DNA of 23,219 nt from a virus: IMG/VR virus record IMGVR_UViG_3300010885_072489, positions 1 through 23,219 of that record; one strand, 5' to 3'. Below, piece after piece: positions 15,226-22,674 of the stretch. The number at the start of each line of letters is the position of its first letter. Positions within the stretch are counted from its first letter, which is position 1. The position numbers were made by a program, and so were the translations under genes. The notes below the pieces were generated by a model. The model made no database searches. It saw only the letters and a list, made by a program, of their open reading frames with translations, and was not told the DNA's origin.

Positions 15226-16648
15226 TGACTACAAATCCATCTTTATTGTTCTTATTATTACTCATTAATTCTAGTCGAGTTTCGCCTTCTGTGATTTTAG
15301 CACACCAACCCTTCATATGACAGTTGATATAATCATTATCGTCTAGTCCTCCTCCGTGTCTACTAATTAATGGTACCAATTTTCTATTACCGTTTGTTGG
15401 TCCGTCCTCAGCCATTTCTTCGTCAGATTTGCGTTTGAAAATTGAGAAATTGCTACATAACCAAATAATTCGATCTGAGCCACTAGCAGTATCTGTACTC
15501 TCTTTAGAAATACCATCTCTGTTTAGCTGAATAAAAGCCACAATTGGTACTTTATATCTAACGGCAAAATTATGAAGTGCTGTCATCATAAAGCCAAGAA
15601 CTTGATATTCTTTTAAGTCTTGACTCATTCCGGCACTATCCATAAGTTTTAGATAGTCATAAAATATAACACATTCCTTGGCTGATCCATCGTCATTAAG
15701 GCCGACTTCTTTCAAAAGCCACCTTCTCATTACTGCTAGTTGTTCCTCAAATGGTTTACCAGCAATAGACTTATGAAACCACTTGCTCTGTTTAAGCGTT
15801 GATGCTGCTTGTAGGATCTTAGACTTTTTATCTGGGGACTCTGCAAATTTACCCGTTTCTATAGCATTGATCTCTGTTTCCGTCATCATTGCTAAAATTC
15901 TATTTATATGATCTTCTTTATTCATTTCAGTATCCATATTCAAAACAGGAATACCCGCTTTATTTGCTATATACTGACCCATATTATCTGATAATAGTGT
16001 TTTACCAGTTTTTGGTCGTGCTGCAATAATGTTGACTGTTCCCTTTCTTAGACCTCCACCGATAGCCTGATCATAGATTGGAAATCCTGTCGAGATACCA
16101 ACTTGATCAACCTTATTTGTTTCAAGTGCTGCTATATAGTCATCAATATCTTTACCGAAAGCAACAGGATGATTATCTGTATCGCTTAACAGAGAAGAAA
16201 AGTTTAATACTGCATCTTCTGCTATTCCAAGAATAGATGCTATCGGCTCACTCCCTGTAACATCTAATATTTTATCTTGTGCTTCTTCTAGCTGTTTTCT
16301 TAGAAGTCTAGCAATCTCTAGTTTTCTAATTTTAGCAGCGAATTTCCTTACATTCTCCAGATTAACTGGAAAGTCTAGGATAGCCTTAAGATGTTGAGCC
16401 TCTTCTTTCTTTGAAAGAATATGACCAAAATTAAGTTCTTGGGCTATGGAAAAAATAGAAGGAATATCAATACTTGGCTTATGGTCCCTTTCACAAAGAG
16501 CTTTTAAGCAGGCATATATTATGCTATTACTGTCAATGGTGAATGTCGAAGACTGAATAATGTCTGCAATATCAAGATAAGCATCTTCGCCAAATTTACA
16601 AATACCAGCAAGAACGGCTCTCTCTGCTGATGGGTCACACAAAATCAT
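15182..16648 (-). CDS. dnaB: Replicative DNA helicase, DnaB family
   Basis: This 488-residue protein has the N-terminal helical DnaB domain (SAERAVLAGI, 7-16). Its RecA-like motor has Walker A AARPKTGKTLL (209-219), the NMDTEM segment (237-242) and Walker B with VIFYDYLKLM near 340. The length matches E. coli DnaB (471). DnaB rings unwind DNA 5' to 3' ahead of the polymerase and recruit primase, whose gene is next. GAGGAA before the ATG gives a clear start. The C-terminus ends EEADIPFE, very like the SSB acidic tip DDDIPF but with one extra residue. No separate DnaC-type loader is recognised. The zinc-ribbon gene upstream is a positional candidate. Confidence 0.93.
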   Translation of the reverse strand: MILCDPSAERAVLAGICKFGEDAYLDIADIIQSSTFTIDSNSIIYACLKALCERDHKPSIDIPSIFSIAQELNFGHILSKKEEAQHLKAILDFPVNLENVRKFAAKIRKLEIARLLRKQLEEAQDKILDVTGSEPIASILGIAEDAVLNFSSLLSDTDNHPVAFGKDIDDYIAALETNKVDQVGISTGFPIYDQAIGGGLRKGTVNIIAARPKTGKTLLSDNMGQYIANKAGIPVLNMDTEMNKEDHINRILAMMTETEINAIETGKFAESPDKKSKILQAASTLKQSKWFHKSIAGKPFEEQLAVMRRWLLKEVGLNDDGSAKECVIFYDYLKLMDSAGMSQDLKEYQVLGFMMTALHNFAVRYKVPIVAFIQLNRDGISKESTDTASGSDRIIWLCSNFSIFKRKSDEEMAEDGPTNGNRKLVPLISRHGGGLDDNDYINCHMKGWCAKITEGETRLELMSNNKNNKDGFVVNESNNNEEADIPFE

Positions 16649-16662
16649 TTATTTTTCCTCAA

Positions 16663-17055
16663 TTAGCCCGATTGGGTTGAACAATTATTACACTTATATC
16701 TACTTGGAGCCTCAAACAACAACGAAGGACTTATGGTCTCTTTTTTGCCACAAACCCGACATACAACATCTATCATATCAAAAGATCTGCTTCTACTAAC
16801 AGGAGCAAACTTAGCAAGTTTTTTATCAACTTCAATATCATCCTTATGCATGTCCTTTTCGGGCATATCTAAAAACTTATTCTTATTTTGGTTTGGCTTG
16901 CGTTTAGACCCTCTAGTTCTTAGGGGGGCGGTGAACTCGTCTCCGTCCTCTGTATCTGTAGTAGTCTCAGAACCATCAGCAGGCAACATAGCCTGCAATG
17001 CCTGAATCAAATTTTTTAGTTGCTCAGGATTTTTCATTAATTCATTAAGATCCAT
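16663..17055 (-). CDS. Acidic/basic linker protein with C-terminal Cys4 zinc ribbon
   Basis: The 130-residue protein has a short helical start (MDLNELMKNPEQLKNLIQAL), then a Thr/Asp/Glu-rich disordered stretch (28-42). A Lys/Arg/Asn-rich stretch follows (47-61), then a C-terminal ribbon with C99-x2-C102 and C122-x2-C125. A zinc ribbon with a charged tail would suit binding to nucleic acid or to the replication machinery. AAAGGTG precedes the ATG, and the first 11 bases overlap the upstream gene. It sits directly before dnaB, where a helicase loader might be expected, but nothing in the sequence proves that. Function unassigned. Confidence 0.65.
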   Translation of the reverse strand: MDLNELMKNPEQLKNLIQALQAMLPADGSETTTDTEDGDEFTAPLRTRGSKRKPNQNKNKFLDMPEKDMHKDDIEVDKKLAKFAPVSRSRSFDMIDVVCRVCGKKETISPSLLFEAPSRYKCNNCSTQSG

Positions 17056-17530
17056 TGTTTTTCACCTTTGCTCTTTGAATAGATAACATGATATCAGACA
17101 GATGCTTTATACTGTTCGCTAAATACTGAAGTCTATCGCTTCTTTGCTTGGCATATTTTTTAATTTTATTTAGGGCTGATGCCTTTTCATTATTTTTAAT
17201 AGCTTGACAAGATTTTTCGATATACCCATAACCCTTATAGTTATTAATCTCTTCTGCTATTGTTTCCTTTATCGACTCATCTGCCCAATTTAGTCTCGAC
17301 AATTCTCTATTTATAGATCGTTGAACATGAAATGCGAATTGTCCCAATCTATAAGCTATTTCGCCACAAACTTCTGGGGTCGTTTTTTCTAGTTCGTCTC
17401 TGCTCATCTGAAAATAACTATTAAGCTCTTCTTCTGGAAAAGTATCCGCTCTATATGTTCCTAGACCAATACCCTTTTCGTATTCATCAAGAACCTTATC
17501 CCATTCATTAACTTGTTCTTTAGTGTTCAT
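17045..17530 (-). CDS. Small helical protein, possible UvsY-like recombination mediator
   Basis: This 161-residue protein is mostly helical and charged. Near the C-terminus it shows YAKQRSDRLQYLANSIKHLSDIM, whose SIKHLSDIM run resembles the tail of T4 UvsY (where AIKHIQDM occurs). An earlier RLGQFAFHVQRSINRELSR helix resembles UvsY's central basic helix. T4 UvsY (137 residues) loads UvsX onto SSB-coated DNA. The uvsX-like gene lies two genes upstream and dnaB follows soon after, which fits. The similarity is short and by eye only. A scaffold or other replication accessory is equally possible. AAGGA six bases before the ATG supports the start. Confidence 0.5.
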   Translation of the reverse strand: MNTKEQVNEWDKVLDEYEKGIGLGTYRADTFPEEELNSYFQMSRDELEKTTPEVCGEIAYRLGQFAFHVQRSINRELSRLNWADESIKETIAEEINNYKGYGYIEKSCQAIKNNEKASALNKIKKYAKQRSDRLQYLANSIKHLSDIMLSIQRAKVKNNGS

Positions 17531-17960
17531 TTTTTATCCTTGATATCCATTGGTCTGTTTGGTCAAATGGTAATTCTATATATTCAATTCCATTTAATTC
17601 ACACCAATCTTTTTTCTCCTGATCTCTTTTCTTATGTCTGATAAAACCTAATGGGCTATTATGAAAAAATCTACTAAATTTATAATGTTGCTCTCCATGA
17701 ACCTCTATACATTTCTTGACCAGAGGCAAATAGAAATCCAGATAAAGAGTTTCTGCCCTTCTGATATTAACCGGTATTTCTTCCAGAACCTGCAAGGTAG
17801 GAAAACACATATGGATTAAATCTCTGGCCTGTAAATGTAGGCTAGATTTTTTTTGAATAGAGCCATGTGCAATATTACCAATTAATTGCCAATTACAAGA
17901 ATTGCCATCTAGGTCTTTTACTTGCATTTGATTCCCATAGTATCCTTGACTTTTATCCAT
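17520..17960 (-). CDS. Vsr-fold EDxHD-like endonuclease in the recombination module
   Basis: This 146-residue protein carries D75 in LDFYLP, the run IEVHGEQHY (E86, H88, H92) and D113-Q114 in KKRDQEKKDW. The layout D-x10-E-x-H-x3-H-x20-D-Q matches the Vsr/EDxHD nuclease fold and parallels the nuclease at 87-890, but it has no NUMOD or HTH part. A role in recombination or branch processing is plausible, since it lies between the RecA-type recombinase and the UvsY-like gene. A free-standing homing nuclease is the alternative. The first ATG (17960) lies inside the recombinase gene and lacks a clear ribosome-binding site. The ATG at 17927, after GGGA, is the likelier start and would give 135 residues. 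Confidence 0.6.
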   Translation of the reverse strand: MDKSQGYYGNQMQVKDLDGNSCNWQLIGNIAHGSIQKKSSLHLQARDLIHMCFPTLQVLEEIPVNIRRAETLYLDFYLPLVKKCIEVHGEQHYKFSRFFHNSPLGFIRHKKRDQEKKDWCELNGIEYIELPFDQTDQWISRIKNEH

Positions 17961-18937
17961 AGATCATCATAAACTTCGGGATGATCAACTAAATACTGTC
18001 TCGTTTTCTCAAGACCCTGAAATTTAGGCTTGTCCTCAACAGATGACATAGTATACCATGCACCACCCTTTGACACAAGCCCTAAATCTACACAGAGTGT
18101 TAATAATTCCATCTGCTTATCGATTCCCTGTCCATACCTAATATAGCTTGTAATTTTACCACCAGGAGCACCTAGAGCAGAACACATTACTTGCCAGTGT
18201 ACTTCTTGACCAATCTGGGGACTATCTGTACTTAAATTCCAAGGACTAAAATAGTTGGCTTTGATTTTAATATCTGTTTGATAAGCAATAGCCTGACCAC
18301 TCTTTTCTTTCCACTCACTATGACCCATTCCTGGATTACCCATTTGATGAGTAATACCTATAACTACATTCCTATTAACAGGAATAACATTAGAGACCTT
18401 TCTGCAAAACTTAGCTAATAACTTAGCTCCGTCTGCTCTTTGCATCTTATCCATATCACTAGTAATTTCAGCTTCTGTGCATAATGCAGAGTATGAATCG
18501 ATAATGACTACTGATCCTGGGATTTCATTAATAATTCTTTCTCCAATTTGGAGATATTCTTCTGCGTGTAGGATTTTACCTTCTTGAGATCCGATAATAT
18601 TAAATTTTTCTAGATTTAATCCTGGTATACCTTCTAAGTCCCTCTTCTTTAATCTTCCTTCTATGTTTAAATAATATATTTCTCTACCGGCTTTAAACGA
18701 ACCGTGAGCATATTCTGGTTTTTGAGCAGTTGCACAGAAGTCTAACGATGTTGTGGTTTTACCACATTTGGGTTGACCAGTAAAAATAACAAATGATCCT
18801 TCTGGAATACCTCCATTCAATACAACATCTAATGCTGGACTAACTGGAATGGTAATCAATGACTTATCAATAACAGCATTTGCTGTTAACATTACATTAT
18901 CGCCAAAATTTTTCTTAACATCTTCTTTAAGTGCCAT
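17918..18937 (-). CDS. uvsX: RecA/UvsX-family recombinase
   Basis: This 339-residue protein has the recombinase ATPase core. Walker A is GQPKCGKTT (54-62), the strand YYLNIEGR carries the catalytic-type Glu, Walker B is SVVIIDSYSAL (141-151) and the L2 loop region is THQMGNPGMGHSEWKEKSGQ. Length is close to RecA (352) and shorter than T4 UvsX (391). It lacks the acidic RecA C-terminal tail, ending in IKCK. It would catalyse strand exchange for phage recombination and recombination-dependent replication, and it sits upstream of nuclease, mediator and helicase genes. AAAGGAT before the ATG is a good ribosome-binding site. It overlaps the previous gene by 11 bases. RecA could be an equally good label; the context favours a phage UvsX type. 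Confidence 0.88.
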   Translation of the reverse strand: MALKEDVKKNFGDNVMLTANAVIDKSLITIPVSPALDVVLNGGIPEGSFVIFTGQPKCGKTTTSLDFCATAQKPEYAHGSFKAGREIYYLNIEGRLKKRDLEGIPGLNLEKFNIIGSQEGKILHAEEYLQIGERIINEIPGSVVIIDSYSALCTEAEITSDMDKMQRADGAKLLAKFCRKVSNVIPVNRNVVIGITHQMGNPGMGHSEWKEKSGQAIAYQTDIKIKANYFSPWNLSTDSPQIGQEVHWQVMCSALGAPGGKITSYIRYGQGIDKQMELLTLCVDLGLVSKGGAWYTMSSVEDKPKFQGLEKTRQYLVDHPEVYDDLWIKVKDTMGIKCK

Positions 18938-19358
18938 CGTCTAGATCCTTTAATTTTGAGAGTATTCCTTTTTTACTATTTTCATTAGTTTTATAGGTTT
19001 TATCTTCTTTCCTATCAAACTCAAGAGTCAATGAATCGTTTTGAGCCTCTAATATCAGTTCTTGTTGTTCTATAATAGGAATCAGGTGAGGAGCACGTAA
19101 GGAATAAATTTTTGACGCTTCCTTGGCTCCTAGCGCTTTAACAATAGCTGTTTCAGAATACTTTTCTAAAAGCTTATTAGCAGTACCTATCTGATTTCTA
19201 TAATATGACGACCATTTCTTATTAGCCCAAAACCTATAATGTAAATCTTGGCCGGTAAGCCTAGCTTTATTCTCACATATTATCTCTGTAATATATTGAG
19301 CTGCAGATACGAGCTTACCGTTCGAATATTTCGAAGGGTATTTTTTGCTCATGTTCAT
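18927..19358 (-). CDS. Basic protein of unknown function upstream of uvsX
   Basis: The 143-residue protein is basic at the start (MNMSKKYPSKYSNGK) and acidic at the end (LKDLDDGT). Its middle is rich in helix-forming residues and aromatic ones (LHYRFWANKKWSSYYRNQ), then ANKLLEKYSETAIVKALG and YSLRAPHLIPIIEQQE. No known domain is recognised. Aromatic and basic clusters suggest nucleic-acid or protein contact. The stop-start overlap with the upstream HTH gene (ATGA) and the overlap with uvsX place it in the same transcript. An ATG at 19352, after GGAT, may be the real start in place of the ATG at 19358. Confidence 0.6.
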   Translation of the reverse strand: MNMSKKYPSKYSNGKLVSAAQYITEIICENKARLTGQDLHYRFWANKKWSSYYRNQIGTANKLLEKYSETAIVKALGAKEASKIYSLRAPHLIPIIEQQELILEAQNDSLTLEFDRKEDKTYKTNENSKKGILSKLKDLDDGT

Positions 19359-19711
19359 CCATTGGGTCTAAAGATATTTTTTTGTATATTAGGGTGTGTA
19401 GTATTTGTCTTCTTAGAGTGGTCATTCATTTCTGATGCCTCTTTTGTCATAATAGCTACGCTATTGTTCTTTTTAGCAGCGGTGTGCCTGATCATTAAAT
19501 CCTTTGAGTTTATTCTTGTTGGTGCTGGCTCAACCACCGGACCGCTTTTGGTTTGAATATTATTGTTGCTATTCGTGTCATTAGCCTTTTCTAGTGCTTT
19601 TAATACCTGTTTATTTTCAAGACCAAGTTCATTGGCGATAGTCTCGGTTGTGCTGCCTTGGCTATTTAACCAATATATAGCATACTGATGCAATTTACTC
19701 ATTCTAGCCAT
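19355..19711 (-). CDS. Small helix-turn-helix protein
   Basis: The 118-residue protein starts at an ATG that shares its first base with the previous gene's stop (TAATG junction), preceded by GAGAGA. An upstream in-frame ATG at 19744 lies inside the previous gene and has no ribosome-binding site. Near the N-terminus, KLHQYAIYWLNSQGS and ETIANELGLENKQVLKALEK form a helix-turn-helix of about 40 residues, consistent with DNA binding. The rest is Asn/Thr/Lys-rich and probably flexible, except for a distinct patch SVAIMTKEASEMNDHSKK (about 83-100 from this start). It may be a phage transcription regulator, or an adaptor for host polymerase. No operator is identified. Confidence 0.65.
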   Translation of the reverse strand: MARMSKLHQYAIYWLNSQGSTTETIANELGLENKQVLKALEKANDTNSNNNIQTKSGPVVEPAPTRINSKDLMIRHTAAKKNNSVAIMTKEASEMNDHSKKTNTTHPNIQKNIFRPNG

Positions 19712-20097
19712 TATATCATCTCTCTTTCTACGTTGTGTAACCATGCAATATTTTTTGTCTTCAGAAAATTTAAATACATACCAAATACCTTACCATTAAC
19801 TTCCTTAAACTTAAATCCATCCCTCACCACTCTATCTAAAAACTTATTAACTTTTTCTTCTCCATAGACAGATACCGGATTGTATATTGATCCATTATTT
19901 GCTAGTCTAACATAAAATCTAGCTGATCCATCATCTCTATAGAGCTTTTTAGCACAAAGGTCTTTTGTCTCTGATGAAAGTCTTGGATTTCCACTAACAT
20001 CTAAAGAATCGTGTGAACCAGTTACCGTATAAAATTCATTAGATTTTAATTGGTCTTCTGGAACACTGGGTTTAGCTGTAAAAATAAATTCATCCAT
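19711..20097 (-). CDS. Unknown-function protein, paralogue of the gene at 20837-21262
   Basis: This 128-residue protein shares several blocks with the product of 20837-21262: SGNPRLSSE against KGNPRISSE, ARFYVRLAN against LRFYIKTKQ, IYNPV against IFNPV, and FLKTKNIAWLHNVERE against FLKTKNIRWLNAAQRE. The shared plan is a short N-terminal strand region, an Arg-Phe-Tyr strand and a C-terminal helix ending in a basic/aromatic KTKNIxWL motif. Two genes separate the pair. No known family is recognised. The conserved basic and tryptophan residues would suit nucleic-acid or protein binding. It overlaps the upstream gene by eight bases and runs into the HTH gene through TAATG. Confidence 0.7.
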   Translation of the reverse strand: MDEFIFTAKPSVPEDQLKSNEFYTVTGSHDSLDVSGNPRLSSETKDLCAKKLYRDDGSARFYVRLANNGSIYNPVSVYGEEKVNKFLDRVVRDGFKFKEVNGKVFGMYLNFLKTKNIAWLHNVEREMI

Positions 20098-20482
20098 TTG
20101 ATACTTCCTCTTCCTCCGGTTCTTTTTCTTTAGTTTCAGTGTTTTGTTTAGCGTGAGTGTGTGATTCTATCATTGTTTTTTCAAAGAATTCCATGAACAC
20201 ATCTATAAACTCATGATAGTCTTTGTCGGACGGTACGGGCATGTGGTAAGTTCTTGTGGTTAGCTCTTTAGATCCTACCGTATGTCCATCCTCGTTTTCT
20301 TCTAAAACATTAGCAGTAATCGAAAAAACTATTTCGTGTGGGCAAGAGATTAATTTTGTCTCTTCTGGAAAAAAGTTTAATTGATTCTCAAACCTATTTT
20401 TAATTTCATCAACTTCTTCTTTACTAAGAATTTTTTCTAGATTAGCATATATGTCTTCTTGATTTTGAATATCTTCTGTCAT
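20090..20482 (-). CDS. Acidic protein of unknown function
   Basis: The 130-residue product is strongly acidic, particularly at its C-terminus (TKEKEPEEEEVSNG). Its middle has strand-like stretches (HEIVFSITANVLEEN and TRTYHMPVPSDKDYHEF) and a helix FIDVFMEFFEKTM. No motif or membrane segment is evident. Acidic phage proteins can mimic DNA or act as adaptors, but nothing here shows that. It is four bases downstream of the FmdB-type gene and overlaps the paralogue at 19711-20097 by eight bases, so the genes form one translation unit. Confidence 0.55.
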   Translation of the reverse strand: MTEDIQNQEDIYANLEKILSKEEVDEIKNRFENQLNFFPEETKLISCPHEIVFSITANVLEENEDGHTVGSKELTTRTYHMPVPSDKDYHEFIDVFMEFFEKTMIESHTHAKQNTETKEKEPEEEEVSNG

Positions 20483-20486
20483 TTTA

Positions 20487-20834
20487 TTATGTCCATTTAA
20501 TTTTTTTGGTTGGTTTTTTCATTCTTGACATACCAGCAGGAAGATCTTGGGGAGTTCCTGTTTCTCTGTATGAATTATGCTTGTCATGTAACGACTGTTT
20601 CTGATCATCACTCATTCTGTCTCTGTTTCTATTTGCTAAATCTCCAAGACTTTTTAATTCACTATCGGACTTCTTTACCGAAGCATTTAGTGTTGAAACA
20701 TCATCCATATAGCGTCTGGAGGTTTTTTGTGATTTACATGCTGGACATTTTGGATGTTCAACATAATCCTTAATATATAAGAATAATTCAAATTTTTCTT
20801 CACAACTTGAACAGGAGTAAGAGTACGTTGGCAT
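20487..20834 (-). CDS. FmdB-type zinc-ribbon protein
   Basis: The 115-residue protein begins MPTYSYSCSSCEEKFE and continues to HPKCPACKSQKTSRRY, placing C8, C11, C30 and C33. This is the N-terminal zinc ribbon of the FmdB (putative regulatory) family. The rest is polar, with a helical stretch around RNRDRMSDDQKQSLHD and a basic tail (MKKPTKKIKWT). The family name comes from a bacterial regulator, but its members' biochemistry is poorly known. In phages the ribbon is often a small stand-alone protein. It lies between the paralogous pair, two bases from the gene before it and four from the gene after it. The regulator role is family inference only. Confidence 0.7.
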   Translation of the reverse strand: MPTYSYSCSSCEEKFELFLYIKDYVEHPKCPACKSQKTSRRYMDDVSTLNASVKKSDSELKSLGDLANRNRDRMSDDQKQSLHDKHNSYRETGTPQDLPAGMSRMKKPTKKIKWT

Positions 20835-20836
20835 GA

Positions 20837-21262
20837 CTATTTGAGTTCCCTCTGTGCAGCATTAAGCCATCTGATGTTTTTGGTTTTTAAAAAAGTAACA
20901 TATTTATCGAATACAGACTGAGGAACTTCTCTAAACTGTACTCCTCCCTTACAGGTATTATTAATAAACCCAAATGTCTCTCTGTCTTTTACATTTGATG
21001 CGAGTTGTACTGGATTAAAGATTACATCATTCTGTTTTGTCTTAATGTAAAATCTTAATTCCATTCTTGCTTTTGATGTCATATGTTTAGATGGCTTATT
21101 TGGAATTGCTTTTGCCATAACTTTTGGATTATCTTCAGATGATATCCTAGGATTTCCCTTATCGTCTAAGAAATCTTCTTCTCCAATTAATCCATAATAT
21201 GTACTATCTTCAGTCTTCTCTTCAGAGTTAGACTTGATATTAAAAATTCCATCTATTTTCAT
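20837..21262 (-). CDS. Unknown-function protein, paralogue of the gene at 19711-20097
   Basis: This 141-residue protein is the longer member of a paralogous pair. The shared core includes KGNPRISSED (about 35-44), MELRFYIKTK, VIFNPVQLA, a VQFREVPQSVF strand-helix and the terminal FLKTKNIRWLNAAQRELK. It has an added acidic N-terminal stretch (SNSEEKTEDS). No known domain is recognised. It lies 13 bases downstream of the HNH gene, in the same direction and apparently the same operon. Duplication followed by divergence is inferred from the matching blocks; identity outside them is low. Confidence 0.7.
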   Translation of the reverse strand: MKIDGIFNIKSNSEEKTEDSTYYGLIGEEDFLDDKGNPRISSEDNPKVMAKAIPNKPSKHMTSKARMELRFYIKTKQNDVIFNPVQLASNVKDRETFGFINNTCKGGVQFREVPQSVFDKYVTFLKTKNIRWLNAAQRELK

Positions 21263-21275
21263 TTATAAATCCTGG

Positions 21276-21857
21276 CTAGAAATATGATTCCGGCAAGTAT
21301 GGTTTCCACTCTGAGGGTATGTCCGATCTTATATTAATCAAAAGGCCGACCACAGGCAAGTATTTGAAACTTTTTGATGGTTGGTATGGGAGATTTTTCA
21401 ATGCCATATTTGCTTGTGTCGGGGTCTTATTTGCTTTTTTTCTATTGCATTCTACACAAGCAGTCACTATGTTAGTCCAACAAGTAGGACTCCCATTATT
21501 ATGATGCCATTTTGATTTAGGTATAACGTGATCATATGTCAATTTGCTTATATTTTTTGGCTGATGACAATACTGACAAGTATATGAGTCACGAATAAAT
21601 AAGTTTTTTCTAGAAAAATTCACAAATTGATTATGTAATTTAAAATATCTGTTTGTTTTAACTACTGATGGAATAGGGTGTTTTCTATTATTTGTTCCTA
21701 AGATATAATCATCTTTATAGAAATCAATAATATCAATAGACATTCTAGTATTTTGTTCATATTTAACAGACCAAACGAGAGCCCTTTGCCATCCAATTAT
21801 GCCAAGTGGTGTGTAATCAGAGTTTAGTACTAAGCACTTACTATTTTGGTCTTTCAT
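21276..21857 (-). CDS. HNH endonuclease
   Basis: The 193-residue protein contains a classical HNH domain. CQYCH (C94, C97) and CVECNRKKANKTP (C134, C137) form the zinc-binding CxxC pairs. TYDHVIPKSKW supplies D109 and catalytic H110, and N129 and N138 fit the NH part. The N-terminus (CLVLNSDYTPLGIIGWQRAL) is typical of a widespread HNH family found in bacteria and phages. It cleaves DNA with a divalent metal. It overlaps the PhoH gene by 17 bases and lies inside the operon, with no split gene around it, so it looks like a settled phage gene rather than a recent homing insertion, although that role is not excluded. Confidence 0.88.
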   Translation of the reverse strand: MKDQNSKCLVLNSDYTPLGIIGWQRALVWSVKYEQNTRMSIDIIDFYKDDYILGTNNRKHPIPSVVKTNRYFKLHNQFVNFSRKNLFIRDSYTCQYCHQPKNISKLTYDHVIPKSKWHHNNGSPTCWTNIVTACVECNRKKANKTPTQANMALKNLPYQPSKSFKYLPVVGLLINIRSDIPSEWKPYLPESYF

Positions 21858-22572
21858 TTTCGTAACTATCCAAACAGCCTATAATTTTTCCTATAATTGG
21901 ATTTCTTACGATATCTGAACTATCAAGTCTAGATATCCCTATTCCCTCAATGTCTGTTAAGACTTGGATCATGTTATGAAAACCACCCTGCATATGCCTA
22001 TTCAGATCTGATTGACTAACGTCTCCAGTTAGTATCATTTTACTATTATTGCCAATTCTTGTGAGTAACATTTTAAGCTGGTCGTATGACGCATTCTGAC
22101 ACTCGTCTGCAACAATAAAAGCATTATGAAAACTGCGACCTCTCATCAATCCAAGCGGAACTATTTCAATTTTATTATTTGTTTTTAGAGTAACATAATG
22201 AGCAGTTGGTATGAAATGGTTTACTTCATCTAATAATGGTAATAGATATGGATGAATTTTTTCTTCTGCTGTTCCTGGTAAATATCCTATTTTTTCTCCA
22301 GATTCTACTACTGGTCTAGTAATAATGATCTTTTTAATTTTTTCATCTAACAGATATTCTAACGCCATACCTATTGCAATATGCGTCTTGCCACTTCCGG
22401 CAACACCCTGACAAAAAGTAATAACATTTTCAGCAGCTGTTCTGATGTATTCTTTTTGATTTTCTGTTCTGGGTTTTAATCGATTTCTATAAACGCTTCC
22501 TATTGCTGGGGTGATGTCTTTTGTTCCATCTATAACTCTGGTCTTCTTCTTGGCGTTTTTTCTATTTCTCAA
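21841..22572 (-). CDS. phoH: PhoH-family ATPase
   Basis: This 243-residue protein has Walker A FCQGVAGSGKTHIA (53-66), the IITRPVVESGEKIGYLPG block and Walker B FIVADECQN (about 148-156), followed by LTGDVSQSDL. Together these define PhoH, an NTPase of the helicase superfamily 1 type that is common in phages and linked in bacteria with RNA processing or phosphate stress. The start is a TTG at 22572 after AAAAGGG. No ATG exists upstream in frame before the gap, and the first internal Met falls after Walker A, so a non-ATG start is most likely. The N-terminus is very basic. A 102-base gap precedes it, with a weak promoter candidate. Confidence 0.9.
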   Translation of the reverse strand: MRNRKNAKKKTRVIDGTKDITPAIGSVYRNRLKPRTENQKEYIRTAAENVITFCQGVAGSGKTHIAIGMALEYLLDEKIKKIIITRPVVESGEKIGYLPGTAEEKIHPYLLPLLDEVNHFIPTAHYVTLKTNNKIEIVPLGLMRGRSFHNAFIVADECQNASYDQLKMLLTRIGNNSKMILTGDVSQSDLNRHMQGGFHNMIQVLTDIEGIGISRLDSSDIVRNPIIGKIIGCLDSYENERPK

Positions 22573-22624
22573 TTTATGCCCTTTTACTATAGAGGAGAAA
22601 TGCCTACCAATATACTATTAATAT

Positions 22625-22660
22625 ACACCGCTATCTATAGTTGTGTTATTTTATACCACT
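22625..22660 (-). promoter_or_regulatory. Weak promoter candidate in the gap before phoH
   Basis: The 102-base gap between the reductase and phoH is one of the few open spaces. The minus strand reads TGGTATAAAAT, an extended -10 form (TG-N-TATAAA at 22655-22650), without a convincing -35. The gap is otherwise very AT-rich and holds no clear hairpin or small gene. Confidence 0.25.
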
Positions 22661-22674
22661 AGAATTGAATAATA

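Noticed and set aside
21276-21857. HNH endonuclease as a recent homing insertion
   Set aside because: No interrupted gene surrounds it, its family is widespread as a stable gene, and it overlaps phoH like other operon members.
22573-22674. Small gene or tRNA in the largest gap
   Set aside because: The stretch is very AT-rich with no cloverleaf and no frame of useful length. Only a weak -10-like element is seen.
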